The notes beneath the pieces are model-generated. The model saw only the letters and a program-made list of their open reading frames with translations, ran no database searches and had not been told where the DNA came from. Below, piece after piece: positions 8,421 through 17,525 of a stretch of DNA of 64,000 nt. Position 1 is the first letter of the stretch, and every line of letters starts with the position of its first letter. The position numbers and the translations under genes were made by a program. Source of the DNA: Photobacterium damselae (GTDB lineage Bacteria > Pseudomonadota > Gammaproteobacteria > Enterobacterales > Vibrionaceae); NCBI RefSeq assembly GCF_003026815.1, contig NZ_PYOG01000014.1, positions 33,964 to 97,963 of the forward strand. The letters run 5' to 3'.

Positions 8421-9545
8421 CTATAAATCTTCCGTACCAGCATAACGGTAATAAGCATTACAAGCGCCTTCAGAGCTCACCATACAGCTTCCCATTGGAC
8501 GATTGGGGTTACATGTTTTACCAAAGACTTTACAATCAGGTGGTGTTGCAAGGCCTTTTAAAATATCGCCACAGCGACACACTTTATGATCTGGTGTATC
8601 AATATGAGAGAAGCAGTCGTCGAAAATAATTTCAGCATCTCGATGTTGATAACACGGCTTAAGTTGAAGAGCAGAGTGAGGAATTGGACCTAAACCACGC
8701 CAATTGAATTCATCTCGTACATCAAACACACGTTCAACCAAACTTTGTGCTGCGGTATTTCCAGCCTGAGTAACAACACGCTTATATTGCACATCAAGTA
8801 ACGCTTGTTCTTTGATGCCCTGCTCAACCAACATCAGTACAGATTCTAATACATCGGCAGGTTCAAACCCCGCAACCACTAACGGAATATGGTGCTTATC
8901 TACGACCGATTGATAAATTTTAGATCCCGTTACCGCGCTCACATGAGAAGGACCAATAAAAGCATTAATCGGAGACTGACCATCAGCTAAAATCACTTCC
9001 ATAGCTGGAGTAACCAATACATGATTAATGTGAAAATAGAGATTATTGATCTGTTGAGCTTCTGCCATTTCGACCAACACGGCGGTCATTGGTGTCGTTG
9101 TCTCAAAACCGATAGCAAAGAAAACCACTTTTTTGTCAGGGTTTTCTTTAGCAATTTTGAGTGTATCCATCGGATCATAGATAGGCTCGACTAAACCACC
9201 TTGAGCACGACACTGAGCTAGTGAACTTTTTGACCCCGGTACTCGAATCATATCGCCTAGAGTTACGAGAATAACATCGGGCTGCTGAGCCAGTTCAATG
9301 GCCTGATCAATACGCTCTTTTGGCATAACACAGACTGGACAACCTGGACCATGAACAAAATGCAAGTTATCAGGTAATAACTGCTTTAGACCAAACTTCA
9401 TGATGGTATGAGTGTGACCACCACATACTTCCATCATATAAAGTGGCTTGGTGAGTAGCTGAGCTCGTTGCGCGATTTTTTCAGCCAACGCTTTGACCAA
9501 ATCGGGCTGACGAAATCCTTGATATAACTGAGTTGATACTGCCAT
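8421..9545 (-). CDS. hypD: Hydrogenase maturation protein HypD
   Basis: A 374-residue iron-sulfur protein that, with HypC, forms the scaffold on which the Fe(CN)2CO unit is assembled. Conserved segments include MEVCGGHTHTIMKFGL, HGPGCPVCVMP and the C-terminal Cys cluster around CRCGDILKG and CKVFGKTC. Length matches the family. Its ATG overlaps the hypC stop codon by one base (TAATG), so the two are translationally coupled. Confidence 0.96.
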   Translation of the reverse strand: MAVSTQLYQGFRQPDLVKALAEKIAQRAQLLTKPLYMMEVCGGHTHTIMKFGLKQLLPDNLHFVHGPGCPVCVMPKERIDQAIELAQQPDVILVTLGDMIRVPGSKSSLAQCRAQGGLVEPIYDPMDTLKIAKENPDKKVVFFAIGFETTTPMTAVLVEMAEAQQINNLYFHINHVLVTPAMEVILADGQSPINAFIGPSHVSAVTGSKIYQSVVDKHHIPLVVAGFEPADVLESVLMLVEQGIKEQALLDVQYKRVVTQAGNTAAQSLVERVFDVRDEFNWRGLGPIPHSALQLKPCYQHRDAEIIFDDCFSHIDTPDHKVCRCGDILKGLATPPDCKVFGKTCNPNRPMGSCMVSSEGACNAYYRYAGTEDL

Positions 9546-9799
9546 TACACCAAACCTTCTAACTCTTGGCGCTCCATATCAGCCAAAATCAGTTTGTACA
9601 TCTCAAGGCTTTCTTGCGCTTCTTTTGCGTTAATCTTACTGATCGCAAAACCCACATGAACTAACAGATGATCGCCAAGTTCAATCGGCTCTGCAATTAA
9701 ATGGGTGCTAACTTTGCGCTGAACCCCCATGGTTTCAACTAAAGCAGCAGTTTCATCTGGATATAATTCAATGACACTAGACGGAATACATAAACACAT
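9545..9799 (-). CDS. hypC: Hydrogenase maturation chaperone HypC
   Basis: An 84-residue HypC/HupF chaperone that carries the Fe unit with HypD and hands it to the hydrogenase large subunit. The start is set at 9799 so that the protein begins MCLCIPS: Cys2, exposed after Met removal, is the catalytic residue, and GGAAAG lies 6 bases upstream. A longer frame beginning with TTG at 9811 would bury this Cys and is rejected. It sits 29 bases downstream of hypF. Confidence 0.93.
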   Translation of the reverse strand: MCLCIPSSVIELYPDETAALVETMGVQRKVSTHLIAEPIELGDHLLVHVGFAISKINAKEAQESLEMYKLILADMERQELEGLV

Positions 9800-9828
9800 A
9801 TTGCTTTCCAAAAATGAGATATCAGTGG

Positions 9829-12189
9829 TTAGTTATTATGAATGGCATACCACAGCTGACCTGCTGCAATACCGCCATCATTCACAGGGATCAATTCGCC
9901 ACTGTAAATAGGTTGTTTTTGTTGCAAAGCACTATCACGAGCGGATGCTAATGTATAAGCGCTCTGCAAAATAATTCGGTTTTGAAATACACCACCAGAA
10001 AGCACAAGAGGTAGGGCTGGATAATTCTCGGCTAAGGTAAAAATACTTTGGGCGATATTTCGTAAAAAAGCATGAGCAAGACGGTTCTGCAACATTTGAT
10101 TGAACGCAACCGATAATCGGCAAGATAGCACAGACTCAAAGCATGGTTGCCAGTCAATAACCGTAAAATCAGATTGCGCATTCAATGAAACCAATGACAA
10201 TTCTGGTAACGGGTACAAAAGCTCATATTGAGAATTTAATGCGGCTTGTTCCAATAAAAGCCCGGCTTCACCTTCATAACTGACACGCTCTAGTACCCCT
10301 AAAAGATAAGCCATCGCATCAATAAGCCGCCCCATTGATGAAGTATATGGAGAACGACTGCCACTTTGCCAAAGTTGATATAGATTCTCTAACGTTGCAC
10401 TTGTCCATTGTGGAAAGAGTTTTTCTTGCAATGAACAAACCTGCTCAATCGACATAAATTCAAGCAAAATAGCCAATAACAAACGTGCAGGCTCTTTAAT
10501 GGCTTGCTCTCCACCTAATAAACGAAACGATCGTAAACTTGCCACGCGCTTAAAGTTATGGGTATCGGCCAATAACACTTCCCCACCCCAGACGGTTTCA
10601 TCCTCACCATATCCAGTTCCATCAAAGGTAAACCCAAGTACCTGCTCTGTTAAATTATGCTCGGCCATCACGGCAAGCACATGAGCATGATGATGCTGAA
10701 TCTGAGTCAACGAAATCGAGGAGTCGTCTGTAACCATTCTCTGCGCCAGTTCGGTTGAGCGATATCCTGGGTGATAATCACAAACAATGCGTTGCGGCGA
10801 AACATGATAGAGAGAGGTGAAGGTTTTTATCGCTTCTTGATAGCGCATTTCATTATCGACATTATCAAGATCGCCAATAAATGGAGATAACATCCATTGC
10901 TGCGGCAAAGCAAGGCCTATAGATGCTTTCTGTTGTGCCCCCATCGCCAATGTTGCTTGATTATGAGTATCAGCAAATCGACTAAATGGCGCATAACCTC
11001 GGGCCATTCTTAAAACATGCACTTTATCGTCAATCACATGAACCAGACTGTCATCACAGGCATGAAGAATTGGACGATTATGATTTAAAATACCATCTAA
11101 CTCAGTACCAAATTGAGCAATAACCTCTTCAAAGCATGTTGCAATCGGCAATCCAGAACGGTTAGCACTGGTCATCACCAAAGCGTGAGGTGTATGAGGC
11201 TTTAGTTCAGCTAATTTAGCAAAAAGCAAAAAATGCAAAGGGGTATAAGGCAACATGATCCCCAAGTACGGCACATTTGGCGCAAGATTTGGGGCGAGTA
11301 TCGATTCGCGGTTTTTCTTAAGTAACACAATAGGACGTTTTTGTTCATCCAGAGTCTGCCACTCTTTATCACAACCTTGCGCGAATACACGAGCATCAGA
11401 TAAGCTTTGAACCATGATCGCTAATGGTTTTTTTGGGCGATGTTTATACTGACGTAATCGTTCAACAGCAACATTATCGCTGGCATCACAAATAAGATGG
11501 AAACCACCTAAGCCTTTTAGCGCAACAACGCCGCCCGCTAAGATCTGTTTAGCTAAAGATTCAATGGCTTGTTCACCAACACTATCCGTCTCAGCGGTAG
11601 AATGCTGGTGCCAACTAACCCAAGGGCCGCAATGTTCACAACTGATCGGTTGAGCATGGTAGCGTCTGTCCAATGGGTTTTTATAAGCTTGTTCACACGG
11701 CTGGCAGAACTGAAAATTCGCCATACTGGTATGACAGCGATCATAAGGCAGCGCTTTGATGATACTGTATCGGGGACCGCAGTGGGTACAATTGGTAAAA
11801 GGATAGTGATAATAGCGCGAACGGGGATCTTCAAGATCGGCTAAACACGCCTGACATACCCCTTGATCTGGAGAGATCGAGACAGAGGTACTTTCTCGCT
11901 CACAACTTTCTTGAATCGCAAACTCTGTTGGACATTGCGCCTTATTCCAACTAGGTAAAACGGTGATCTCAATATGATCAATACGACTTAACGGTGGGGC
12001 TTGACGTTCTAACTGCTCAACAAATTGCGTAAGTTGCTCAACGGTTCCTTGAGCATCAATTTTTACTCCTTCAGAGTCATTGATTACCCATCCTAACAGT
12101 TGATATTCCAGAGCTAATTGATAGACAAAAGGGCGAAAACCGACCCCTTGCACAATACCTGTGACATGAATAAATTGATGAGAAATCAT
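9829..12189 (-). CDS. hypF: Carbamoyltransferase HypF
   Basis: A protein of about 786 residues that makes carbamoyl adenylate and transfers the carbamoyl group to HypE. Domains in order are: acylphosphatase-like (GIVQGVGFRPFVYQLA, 1-90), two zinc fingers of the CxxC-N18-CxxC type (about 100-185), a YrdC-like domain starting near 200 (KGLGGFHLICDA), and a Kae1-like domain with HHHAHVLAVMAEH and a closing LSGGVFQN. ATG at 12189 is preferred because AGGTGA precedes it; an upstream GTG (12201) is possible. It follows the hupK-like gene by about 150 bases. Confidence 0.94.
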   Translation of the reverse strand: MISHQFIHVTGIVQGVGFRPFVYQLALEYQLLGWVINDSEGVKIDAQGTVEQLTQFVEQLERQAPPLSRIDHIEITVLPSWNKAQCPTEFAIQESCERESTSVSISPDQGVCQACLADLEDPRSRYYHYPFTNCTHCGPRYSIIKALPYDRCHTSMANFQFCQPCEQAYKNPLDRRYHAQPISCEHCGPWVSWHQHSTAETDSVGEQAIESLAKQILAGGVVALKGLGGFHLICDASDNVAVERLRQYKHRPKKPLAIMVQSLSDARVFAQGCDKEWQTLDEQKRPIVLLKKNRESILAPNLAPNVPYLGIMLPYTPLHFLLFAKLAELKPHTPHALVMTSANRSGLPIATCFEEVIAQFGTELDGILNHNRPILHACDDSLVHVIDDKVHVLRMARGYAPFSRFADTHNQATLAMGAQQKASIGLALPQQWMLSPFIGDLDNVDNEMRYQEAIKTFTSLYHVSPQRIVCDYHPGYRSTELAQRMVTDDSSISLTQIQHHHAHVLAVMAEHNLTEQVLGFTFDGTGYGEDETVWGGEVLLADTHNFKRVASLRSFRLLGGEQAIKEPARLLLAILLEFMSIEQVCSLQEKLFPQWTSATLENLYQLWQSGSRSPYTSSMGRLIDAMAYLLGVLERVSYEGEAGLLLEQAALNSQYELLYPLPELSLVSLNAQSDFTVIDWQPCFESVLSCRLSVAFNQMLQNRLAHAFLRNIAQSIFTLAENYPALPLVLSGGVFQNRIILQSAYTLASARDSALQQKQPIYSGELIPVNDGGIAAGQLWYAIHNN

Positions 12190-12343
12190 TGTCACTATCA
12201 CCTAATTATAATCTTCCCCAGCAACCTAGAGCGAAATTCTCATTGTTATTGGGTTTAAGTCGATACTCTAAAATAAGCAAAGAAAAACAGTGAAATAACA
12301 CTTATAATTTGCCGGTTCACTCTTCTGCTTTGCCTATTTCACG

Positions 12344-13285
12344 TTAAGAATTTAATGTGTGTTGTACATCCTGCAACGAATACTGAAAATTCACACAGGG
12401 ATCGAGCGCACCAACGAGCAGATCAAGCCCAACGGTTGGATCATTTTCAGGTAATTCACAGTGCTGAAAAATATAGTCAAATAATCCATCAGGTTCACAC
12501 AATCTGTCTGTTGGTGTAATGATCTGATATTCAACAATTTTATTATCCCAACCAACAACGGCTTGATGATAAAGTTCACCATGGGGCGCATTTACTCTCA
12601 CCCCTCCAGCTTCAACCGTTGGTTTGATAAATTGCCACTGTCCCGATAAACGATGATCAGAGAGCAATAAAGCCAGTTCATATACTCGAGATAAAATCAA
12701 AAGAAACAACACATTATCTTGCATTTTTTCTGAAATACTCAGCGTGCTCGCATGTCGTTGATACAGATCTGAATGCTTCAAGATCTGGTAATCCATCTGC
12801 CAACCATAACGCAGTGCCCACGACAGTAATTTTGGATACGGCTTTGACATATCAGTACTCTCAAGCCAAGCAATAACGCCATGATTTGCAATGAGCTCAA
12901 CGGTTAACTCTGCAGACATACCAAACAGTTGCTCTGAAATATCCCATTGCCCCGCAATTAATGCTGATGTTGTTGAATCTGCGTACTGCTTCCAACCTAA
13001 CTTGTTTAGCATTAAAAAAAGCTGCATCGCGTGAGTATTAATCCACTCATGATTTACCTGCCGCAATAATGTCCCTGTTGAACAACCCAAGACATAACTT
13101 GCCGCAAGTTGATGAGAGATTCGACATGCATTGGGTAAATGGCCTAGAACATCAATAGCATTTTGCGGTTCTAAACCGATTAGAGCGTGTTCTATTTCAG
13201 GGCGAACATAGTGGATTTCTGCCGCTTCGATTTCTTGTCGGTTCGTTAGCAATGTAATATCACAACGACCTAATAATGCATTCAT
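12344..13285 (-). CDS. hupK: HupK/HoxV-like degenerate [NiFe]-hydrogenase large-subunit homologue
   Basis: A protein of about 313 residues. The C-terminal third (GGVRVNAPHGELYHQAVV, YQIITPTDRLCEPDG, GALDPCVNF) mirrors the end of [NiFe]-hydrogenase large subunits, but the second Cys and the His of the DPCxxCxxH nickel motif are gone. The N-terminal motif region (LPNACRISHQLAA) also keeps a single Cys. That is the pattern of HupK/HoxV maturation scaffolds rather than of a catalytic subunit. The start at 13285 is set by GGAGAG just upstream. It is the first gene of the hyp operon, and no hydrogenase subunit gene adjoins it. Confidence 0.65.
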   Translation of the reverse strand: MNALLGRCDITLLTNRQEIEAAEIHYVRPEIEHALIGLEPQNAIDVLGHLPNACRISHQLAASYVLGCSTGTLLRQVNHEWINTHAMQLFLMLNKLGWKQYADSTTSALIAGQWDISEQLFGMSAELTVELIANHGVIAWLESTDMSKPYPKLLSWALRYGWQMDYQILKHSDLYQRHASTLSISEKMQDNVLFLLILSRVYELALLLSDHRLSGQWQFIKPTVEAGGVRVNAPHGELYHQAVVGWDNKIVEYQIITPTDRLCEPDGLFDYIFQHCELPENDPTVGLDLLVGALDPCVNFQYSLQDVQHTLNS

Positions 13286-13350
13286 GATCTCTCCATGATT
13301 GAAAGCAATATATGAGATGATTAATAATAAATCATACAATTAAATTCTTT

Positions 13351-13364
13351 TTGCGCATTATCAA
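13351..13364. promoter_or_regulatory. Candidate FNR site upstream of hupK-hypFCDE
   Basis: TTGCG-CATT-ATCAA matches 8 of 10 bases of the FNR consensus TTGAT-N4-ATCAA and lies about 65 bases upstream of the hupK-like start codon. Anaerobic control by FNR would suit a hydrogenase-maturation operon. This rests on sequence similarity only. Confidence 0.4.
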
Positions 13365-13672
13365 TGGAAACGGAATAAGTAGAAATGTATTTTTTGTCCA
13401 AAAGCCAATTTTTTTAGCTTATCGCTGTACCCTTCTCAAAAACATCATATTTACAATACAAAAAACAAACAATTCAATTACATTGCTGAATTTATATTGA
13501 ACTAAAAACTCACTCCAAATGATGTTTTTTCACTTGATAATAAATAATATTTATAGTGCTTTTTTTTCACGTGTTGTAGTCACATTTTTCCCAATTAAAG
13601 ATTGTTTTTTTTCACTGGTTAACTACTATACGCGCAACTTTTTTACTGTAACGACCAATACGAATACCAAAG

Positions 13673-13840
13673 ATGGATACTTTCCCCGCAAAACTAAAGC
13701 AAGCCACCTTTTTCTTCTCAACTCTATTTGCATCATCTTCTGCAATGGCGACCGAAATGAATACGCTAAATAGCCATGGTTCATTTGCGTTATGGCTATT
13801 GATAAGTGTCTTAGGATTTGGATTGATGTGTCGTAAGTAA
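13673..13840 (+). CDS. Possible 55-residue secreted or membrane mini-protein
   Basis: This frame reads MDTFPAKLKQATFFFSTLFA, then SSSAMATEMN, then a second hydrophobic segment GSFALWLLISVLGFGLM ending in CRK. It thus has a signal-peptide-like start with an AMA cleavage-type site, a short polar linker, and a C-terminal membrane helix followed by basic residues, the layout of sorting-tail proteins. An in-frame stop at 13649 forces this ATG. No good ribosome site is visible, so it may be a gene remnant. Overlapping frames on both strands look like noise. Confidence 0.35.
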   Translation: MDTFPAKLKQATFFFSTLFASSSAMATEMNTLNSHGSFALWLLISVLGFGLMCRK

Positions 13841-13960
13841 CGGTTTAACTCAACGATATATCGCTGAAATAACTTTTTACATTTCGCCGTGAAAGAATAA
13901 TTCACTATATAGGTCTTTATTACCGAACACATATTGTGGAAAGCATAAGGTATAAAGATT

Positions 13961-14311
13961 ATGGTTAAGTTAATTTCTCTTCTTTCAGGTATTGTTTTAA
14001 GCTTTGCCGTGAATGCCTCTCCGTACACTTGGAAGTCTCAGCAGACCACCATAGATGGAGCTCAGTTTACAAGCTCTCAACAAGCTTTCGATGCAGGGTT
14101 AGTTCTGTTGCGAGGGTTTGAAAGTAAAAGTGCATTTGAACTTGGCAAAGCTTTGAACCCGATCTTAACCGATCGCGTTAACCCTCGCAGTTATCAGATT
14201 ACTCAGTCAAAAGTGAAAGTGGATCAGTTCCTAAATTCACAGGGTGATATGATCTATCAACCTATTGTTGATATTACTTATCGCTATGAAGCTCGTGACC
14301 GTAATAATTGA
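13961..14311 (+). CDS. DUF3316-like secreted protein
   Basis: A 116-residue protein with an N-terminal signal peptide (MVKLISLLSGIVLSFAVNAS, cleavage near residue 19) and a mature domain resembling the DUF3316 family of small exported proteins found in vibrios. Function is unknown. The ATG follows AAGG at a workable distance. It is followed by a 377-base gap that contains a regulator remnant. Confidence 0.6.
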   Translation: MVKLISLLSGIVLSFAVNASPYTWKSQQTTIDGAQFTSSQQAFDAGLVLLRGFESKSAFELGKALNPILTDRVNPRSYQITQSKVKVDQFLNSQGDMIYQPIVDITYRYEARDRNN

Positions 14312-14403
14312 TTATTACCAATCCCCAATGACACCTCATTAATAATAAGAGAATAATTTATTGTATATTGGGGAAAATATAACTCACCTAACATGAGAAA
14401 AGA

Positions 14404-14560
14404 TTAAGCCTTCAATTCTCGTAAATAGCGGTAAATTGTGTGAATGGAAATATCTAAGCCCTTTGCCGCTATTTGAAACAACTCGGTTATTTTTTTTAGC
14501 GTACACAGTCTTTGTTTTGATATTATAAATTTCCTATTAACTATCAATACCATAAGTAAA
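14404..14560 (-). pseudogene. Remnant of a helix-turn-helix regulator C-terminus
   Basis: The minus strand between DUF3316 and the C69 peptidase has an uninterrupted frame ending in ITELFQIAAKGLDISIHT and IYRYLRELKA before a stop at 14404. The segment GLDISIHTIYRYLREL is a good recognition-helix match to C-terminal helix-turn-helix domains of YheO/PAS-type regulators. No sensible start or N-terminal domain is present, so it is probably the decayed tail of a regulator gene. The rest of this gap holds only promoter-like AT-rich sequence. Confidence 0.35.
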
Positions 14561-14613
14561 TAACCACTCTCACAAAAAATGAAAATTTAGTCTTCCTATC
14601 CCCGAACTCTCTA

Positions 14614-14629
14614 TTTGATCAAGATCACA
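14614..14629. promoter_or_regulatory. CRP/FNR-like site upstream of the C69 peptidase
   Basis: TTTGA-N6-TCACA is a near match to the CRP consensus TGTGA-N6-TCACA and lies about 60 bases upstream of the start codon. The left half also resembles an FNR half site (TTGATC). The regulator is not decidable by eye. Confidence 0.4.
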
Positions 14630-14688
14630 TAAATTAACCTCTAACCCTCGTATAACAGATTCTCCACTTCTATTTGTTATACAAAAAA

Positions 14689-16161
14689 ATGAAAAAACTC
14701 ACACTTTTGGCTAGCAGTATTATTGCGGCAACTATTGCAGGGCAAGCAAGCGCCTGTACGACGATTCTTGTAGGTAATCAAGCAACTAAAGACGGTTCAT
14801 ATATTGTTGCCCGTAATGAAGATTACCAAGCAACTAACGCGAAAAATTTTGTTTTCCATCCAGCAGAAAAACCACAGAAAGAAGCTTTCCACTCTAATGC
14901 CAATGACTTTACCTATCCGGCAGCAAAAGAGGCGTTGCAATACACTTCAATGTCTGATTTTAATACTGATGGTAAAAGCATGGGTGAAGTTGGATTCAAC
15001 TCTGCCGGGGTTGGCATGTCATCAACTGAAACCATTTATAATGGCGCTAAAGCACTGAAAGTCGATCCTTACGTTACCAAAACAGGTATTGGCGAAGATT
15101 CCATTGAGAACGTGATTTTACCGCGTATTCACTCTGCCAAAGAGGGGGTAGAGTTACTTGGTAAGATCATTGAAACACAAGGGGCTTCTGAAGGTTTTGG
15201 GGTCGCTTTTGTTGATAATGACGGGATTTGGTATTTAGAAACCGGTAGTGGTCACCAATGGATGGCAGAAAAAGTACCTGCAGATAAATACTTCGTATCA
15301 GCAAACCAAGGTCGATTGCAGCACTATCTTCCAAATAATCCAAATTATTTAGCCTCTCCAACCTTAGTGAGTTTTGCTGAACAACACGGTTTATATCAAG
15401 CCGTTAAGGGTCAACCTTTTGATTTTCATGCGGCTTATTCACAAGATACCCCAAATGATATCACCTACAACTACCCTCGCGTTTGGACCCTACAACATAT
15501 GTATACTCAGGGCCTTAAAACAAAAATTGATCAAGGTAAAACATTTCCAGTCTTCTTAAAACCAACTCACAAGCTTACCGTTGCTGACGTAGAACAAGGC
15601 TTGCGTAATCATTATCAAGGCACTTCCCACGATCCGTACGCCAATAAAAATCCTAAAGAACCATACCGTCCGGTGTCGGTATTTAGAACTCAAGAATCCC
15701 ACGTGTTACAAGTTCGTCCTAACCTACCCAAAGCAATTGGTGAAGTGGAATACATGGCATATGGTATGACATCACTTAGTGTTTATTTGCCGTATTACCA
15801 AGGTATGACCAAAGTACCTCACAGCATTACATTAGGTACCGATCAAGCAGATGATCAATCCGCTAATTGGAAGTTCCGTAAGTTACAAACACTTGCCATG
15901 ATGGATTGGAATGACTTTGCTCCTATTGTTCAAAAGGCGTATCAAAACTTTGAACAACAGACTGCGCAAAAACAAAAAGAGATGGAAAAACAGTATCTAG
16001 CCATTTATAAGTCAGAGCCAAAACAAGCTCAGGCGTTGATCAATAATTTTGAGCAACAAACCGTTACCGATGTACTCAAATTAACCGATCAACTTACCAA
16101 CACGCTATTTACTAAACTGACGCACAAAGTTGATATGACCTACCATTTTGAAGGGGCATAG
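14689..16161 (+). CDS. Secreted C69-family (PepD-type) dipeptidase
   Basis: A 490-residue N-terminal-nucleophile hydrolase. A signal peptide (about 19 residues, ending GQASA) is followed at once by CTTILVGNQATKDGS, the conserved start of family C69, in which Cys becomes the N-terminal nucleophile. VARNEDYQ and GFGVAFVDNDGIWYLETG-type segments support the assignment. The enzyme should act in the periplasm or outside the cell on small peptides. ATG at 14689 is chosen because it starts the signal peptide; an upstream TTG (14674) adds nothing. A CRP/FNR-like site and a strong terminator flank the gene. Confidence 0.88.
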   Translation: MKKLTLLASSIIAATIAGQASACTTILVGNQATKDGSYIVARNEDYQATNAKNFVFHPAEKPQKEAFHSNANDFTYPAAKEALQYTSMSDFNTDGKSMGEVGFNSAGVGMSSTETIYNGAKALKVDPYVTKTGIGEDSIENVILPRIHSAKEGVELLGKIIETQGASEGFGVAFVDNDGIWYLETGSGHQWMAEKVPADKYFVSANQGRLQHYLPNNPNYLASPTLVSFAEQHGLYQAVKGQPFDFHAAYSQDTPNDITYNYPRVWTLQHMYTQGLKTKIDQGKTFPVFLKPTHKLTVADVEQGLRNHYQGTSHDPYANKNPKEPYRPVSVFRTQESHVLQVRPNLPKAIGEVEYMAYGMTSLSVYLPYYQGMTKVPHSITLGTDQADDQSANWKFRKLQTLAMMDWNDFAPIVQKAYQNFEQQTAQKQKEMEKQYLAIYKSEPKQAQALINNFEQQTVTDVLKLTDQLTNTLFTKLTHKVDMTYHFEGA

Positions 16162-16205
16162 AATCAGCTTAGTATTAAAAGCAAAACCGAATAAATAAGA
16201 AATAC

Positions 16206-16252
16206 AAAGCCACGTTTTCATCATTAAAATCATTATGAAAAACGTGGCTTTC
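16206..16252. terminator. Bidirectional terminator after the C69 peptidase gene
   Basis: A 13-bp stem (16206-16218 with 16239-16251) ends in TTTCTT. It lies between convergent genes and can serve both. Confidence 0.75.
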
Positions 16253-16297
16253 TTCTATTTTCGACTCTTCTACAATCGATATATGTTCGCTAAGATT

Positions 16298-17467
16298 TTA
16301 TTTTAATACGGTTCTTAAGCGGCTAATTTTCTCTTCTAAAATAGATTTTGGACAACCTAAGTTAAGACGGATAAAGCCACTACCATCTCGACCAAATCCG
16401 TATCCCATAGTTGGAATCACCCCAGCTTGATGCAACTTTTGCTCAAGTTCTTGATCATCAAGCCCCATCGCTCGACAATCTAACCATGCTAAATATGTTG
16501 ATTCTTGAACGCGATAAGTCACTTGCTTTAGCTCATCACGAACAAACGCTTCTAGAATTTTATTATTTTCTTCAAGGTATTTAACGGTTTCATCAACCCA
16601 TGCATGACCATTTCGGTAAGCGGCTTGGTTGGCAATAATACTAAAGGCGCTATAGACATCAATACCATAAGCCAATAACTTTGTTTTGAGCGCTTGAGCT
16701 TCTTTTTCATTTGGAATCATAGTATTAGTCAAACGCATTGACGGCAAACCAAAGGTCTTAGTTCCCGCGATACACACCGCCAGTTTATCAAAGTACTGAG
16801 GTTCAACTCGTAGACAACTGTAAAACGTGTGGCCACTAAATACCATGTCAGCCCAGATCTCATCAGAAATTAGATACACACCATATTGATGACATAACTG
16901 ACAAACCTGAGTCACTTCTTGCTCTGTCCACACTCGACCACCTGGGTTATGAGGGTTGCAGAATATCATGATCTTCACACCATTTTGAAATTGCGCTTCA
17001 AGATCAGCAAAATCAATCGTGTAATAACCGTTGTCATTGATCAGACTCGATTCAGCAACTGTACGACCTGTATTTTCAATGGTGCGATAAAAAGCATGAT
17101 AAACCGGGCTAAGCACTAAAACTTTATCCCCGACTTGGCACCATTGCTCCACCAGCATCGCAATAGCAGGTAAGCTTCCCGGTGTTGTATGGAACCACTC
17201 CTTTTGCAAGCTCACTTGATGGCGTTCAGCCCACCAATCAATTACTGAATTAAAATATTCATCACCGCGCTCAGAATAGCCAAAAATGCCGTGATTTAAA
17301 CGCTCTTGTAAAGCATCAGTAATAAAGTTAGGAGCTTTAAAGTCCCAATCCGATACCCAACTAGGCAGAGCTTCCCCTTCTGGAACCCCTAACCATTTCT
17401 CCATGTAGTCCCATTTTAAGCAATCTGTACCGTAACGATTAATAATAGTATCTAGTTCGTGTGCCAT
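16298..17467 (-). CDS. MalY/PatB-type cystathionine beta-lyase (PLP C-S lyase)
   Basis: A protein of about 389 residues of the PLP fold-type I aminotransferase class, MalY/PatB subgroup. The N-terminal DCLKWDYMEKWLGV and LPSWVSDWDFKAP, the FCNPHNPGGRVW and SDEIWADMVF motifs, and the Schiff-base Lys in AGTKTFGLPS are all present. It would split cystathionine or related S-substituted cysteines. The start at 17467 is set by GAGGAAGTT; the longer frame has no such site. It follows the NhaC-type gene by 58 bases and is probably in its operon under the LacI-type regulator. Confidence 0.88.
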   Translation of the reverse strand: MAHELDTIINRYGTDCLKWDYMEKWLGVPEGEALPSWVSDWDFKAPNFITDALQERLNHGIFGYSERGDEYFNSVIDWWAERHQVSLQKEWFHTTPGSLPAIAMLVEQWCQVGDKVLVLSPVYHAFYRTIENTGRTVAESSLINDNGYYTIDFADLEAQFQNGVKIMIFCNPHNPGGRVWTEQEVTQVCQLCHQYGVYLISDEIWADMVFSGHTFYSCLRVEPQYFDKLAVCIAGTKTFGLPSMRLTNTMIPNEKEAQALKTKLLAYGIDVYSAFSIIANQAAYRNGHAWVDETVKYLEENNKILEAFVRDELKQVTYRVQESTYLAWLDCRAMGLDDQELEQKLHQAGVIPTMGYGFGRDGSGFIRLNLGCPKSILEEKISRLRTVLK

Positions 17468-17525
17468 AACTTCCTCACGTAAGAAAGGAAAGCCCCAAAT
17501 AGACGGGCTTTCCAAATTAATTTAT

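Noticed and set aside
9800..9811. Upstream TTG start for HypC
   Set aside because: It would place four residues before the essential N-terminal Cys motif; the ATG with GGAAAG fits the family.
13519..13773. 84-codon frame overlapping the 55-codon mini-ORF
   Set aside because: Phe/Asn/Tyr-rich translation, no ribosome site and no plausible domain; the other frame has a coherent signal-peptide pattern.
13612..14028. 138-codon minus-strand frame
   Set aside because: Antisense to the mini-ORF and the DUF3316-like gene, with no recognisable motif.
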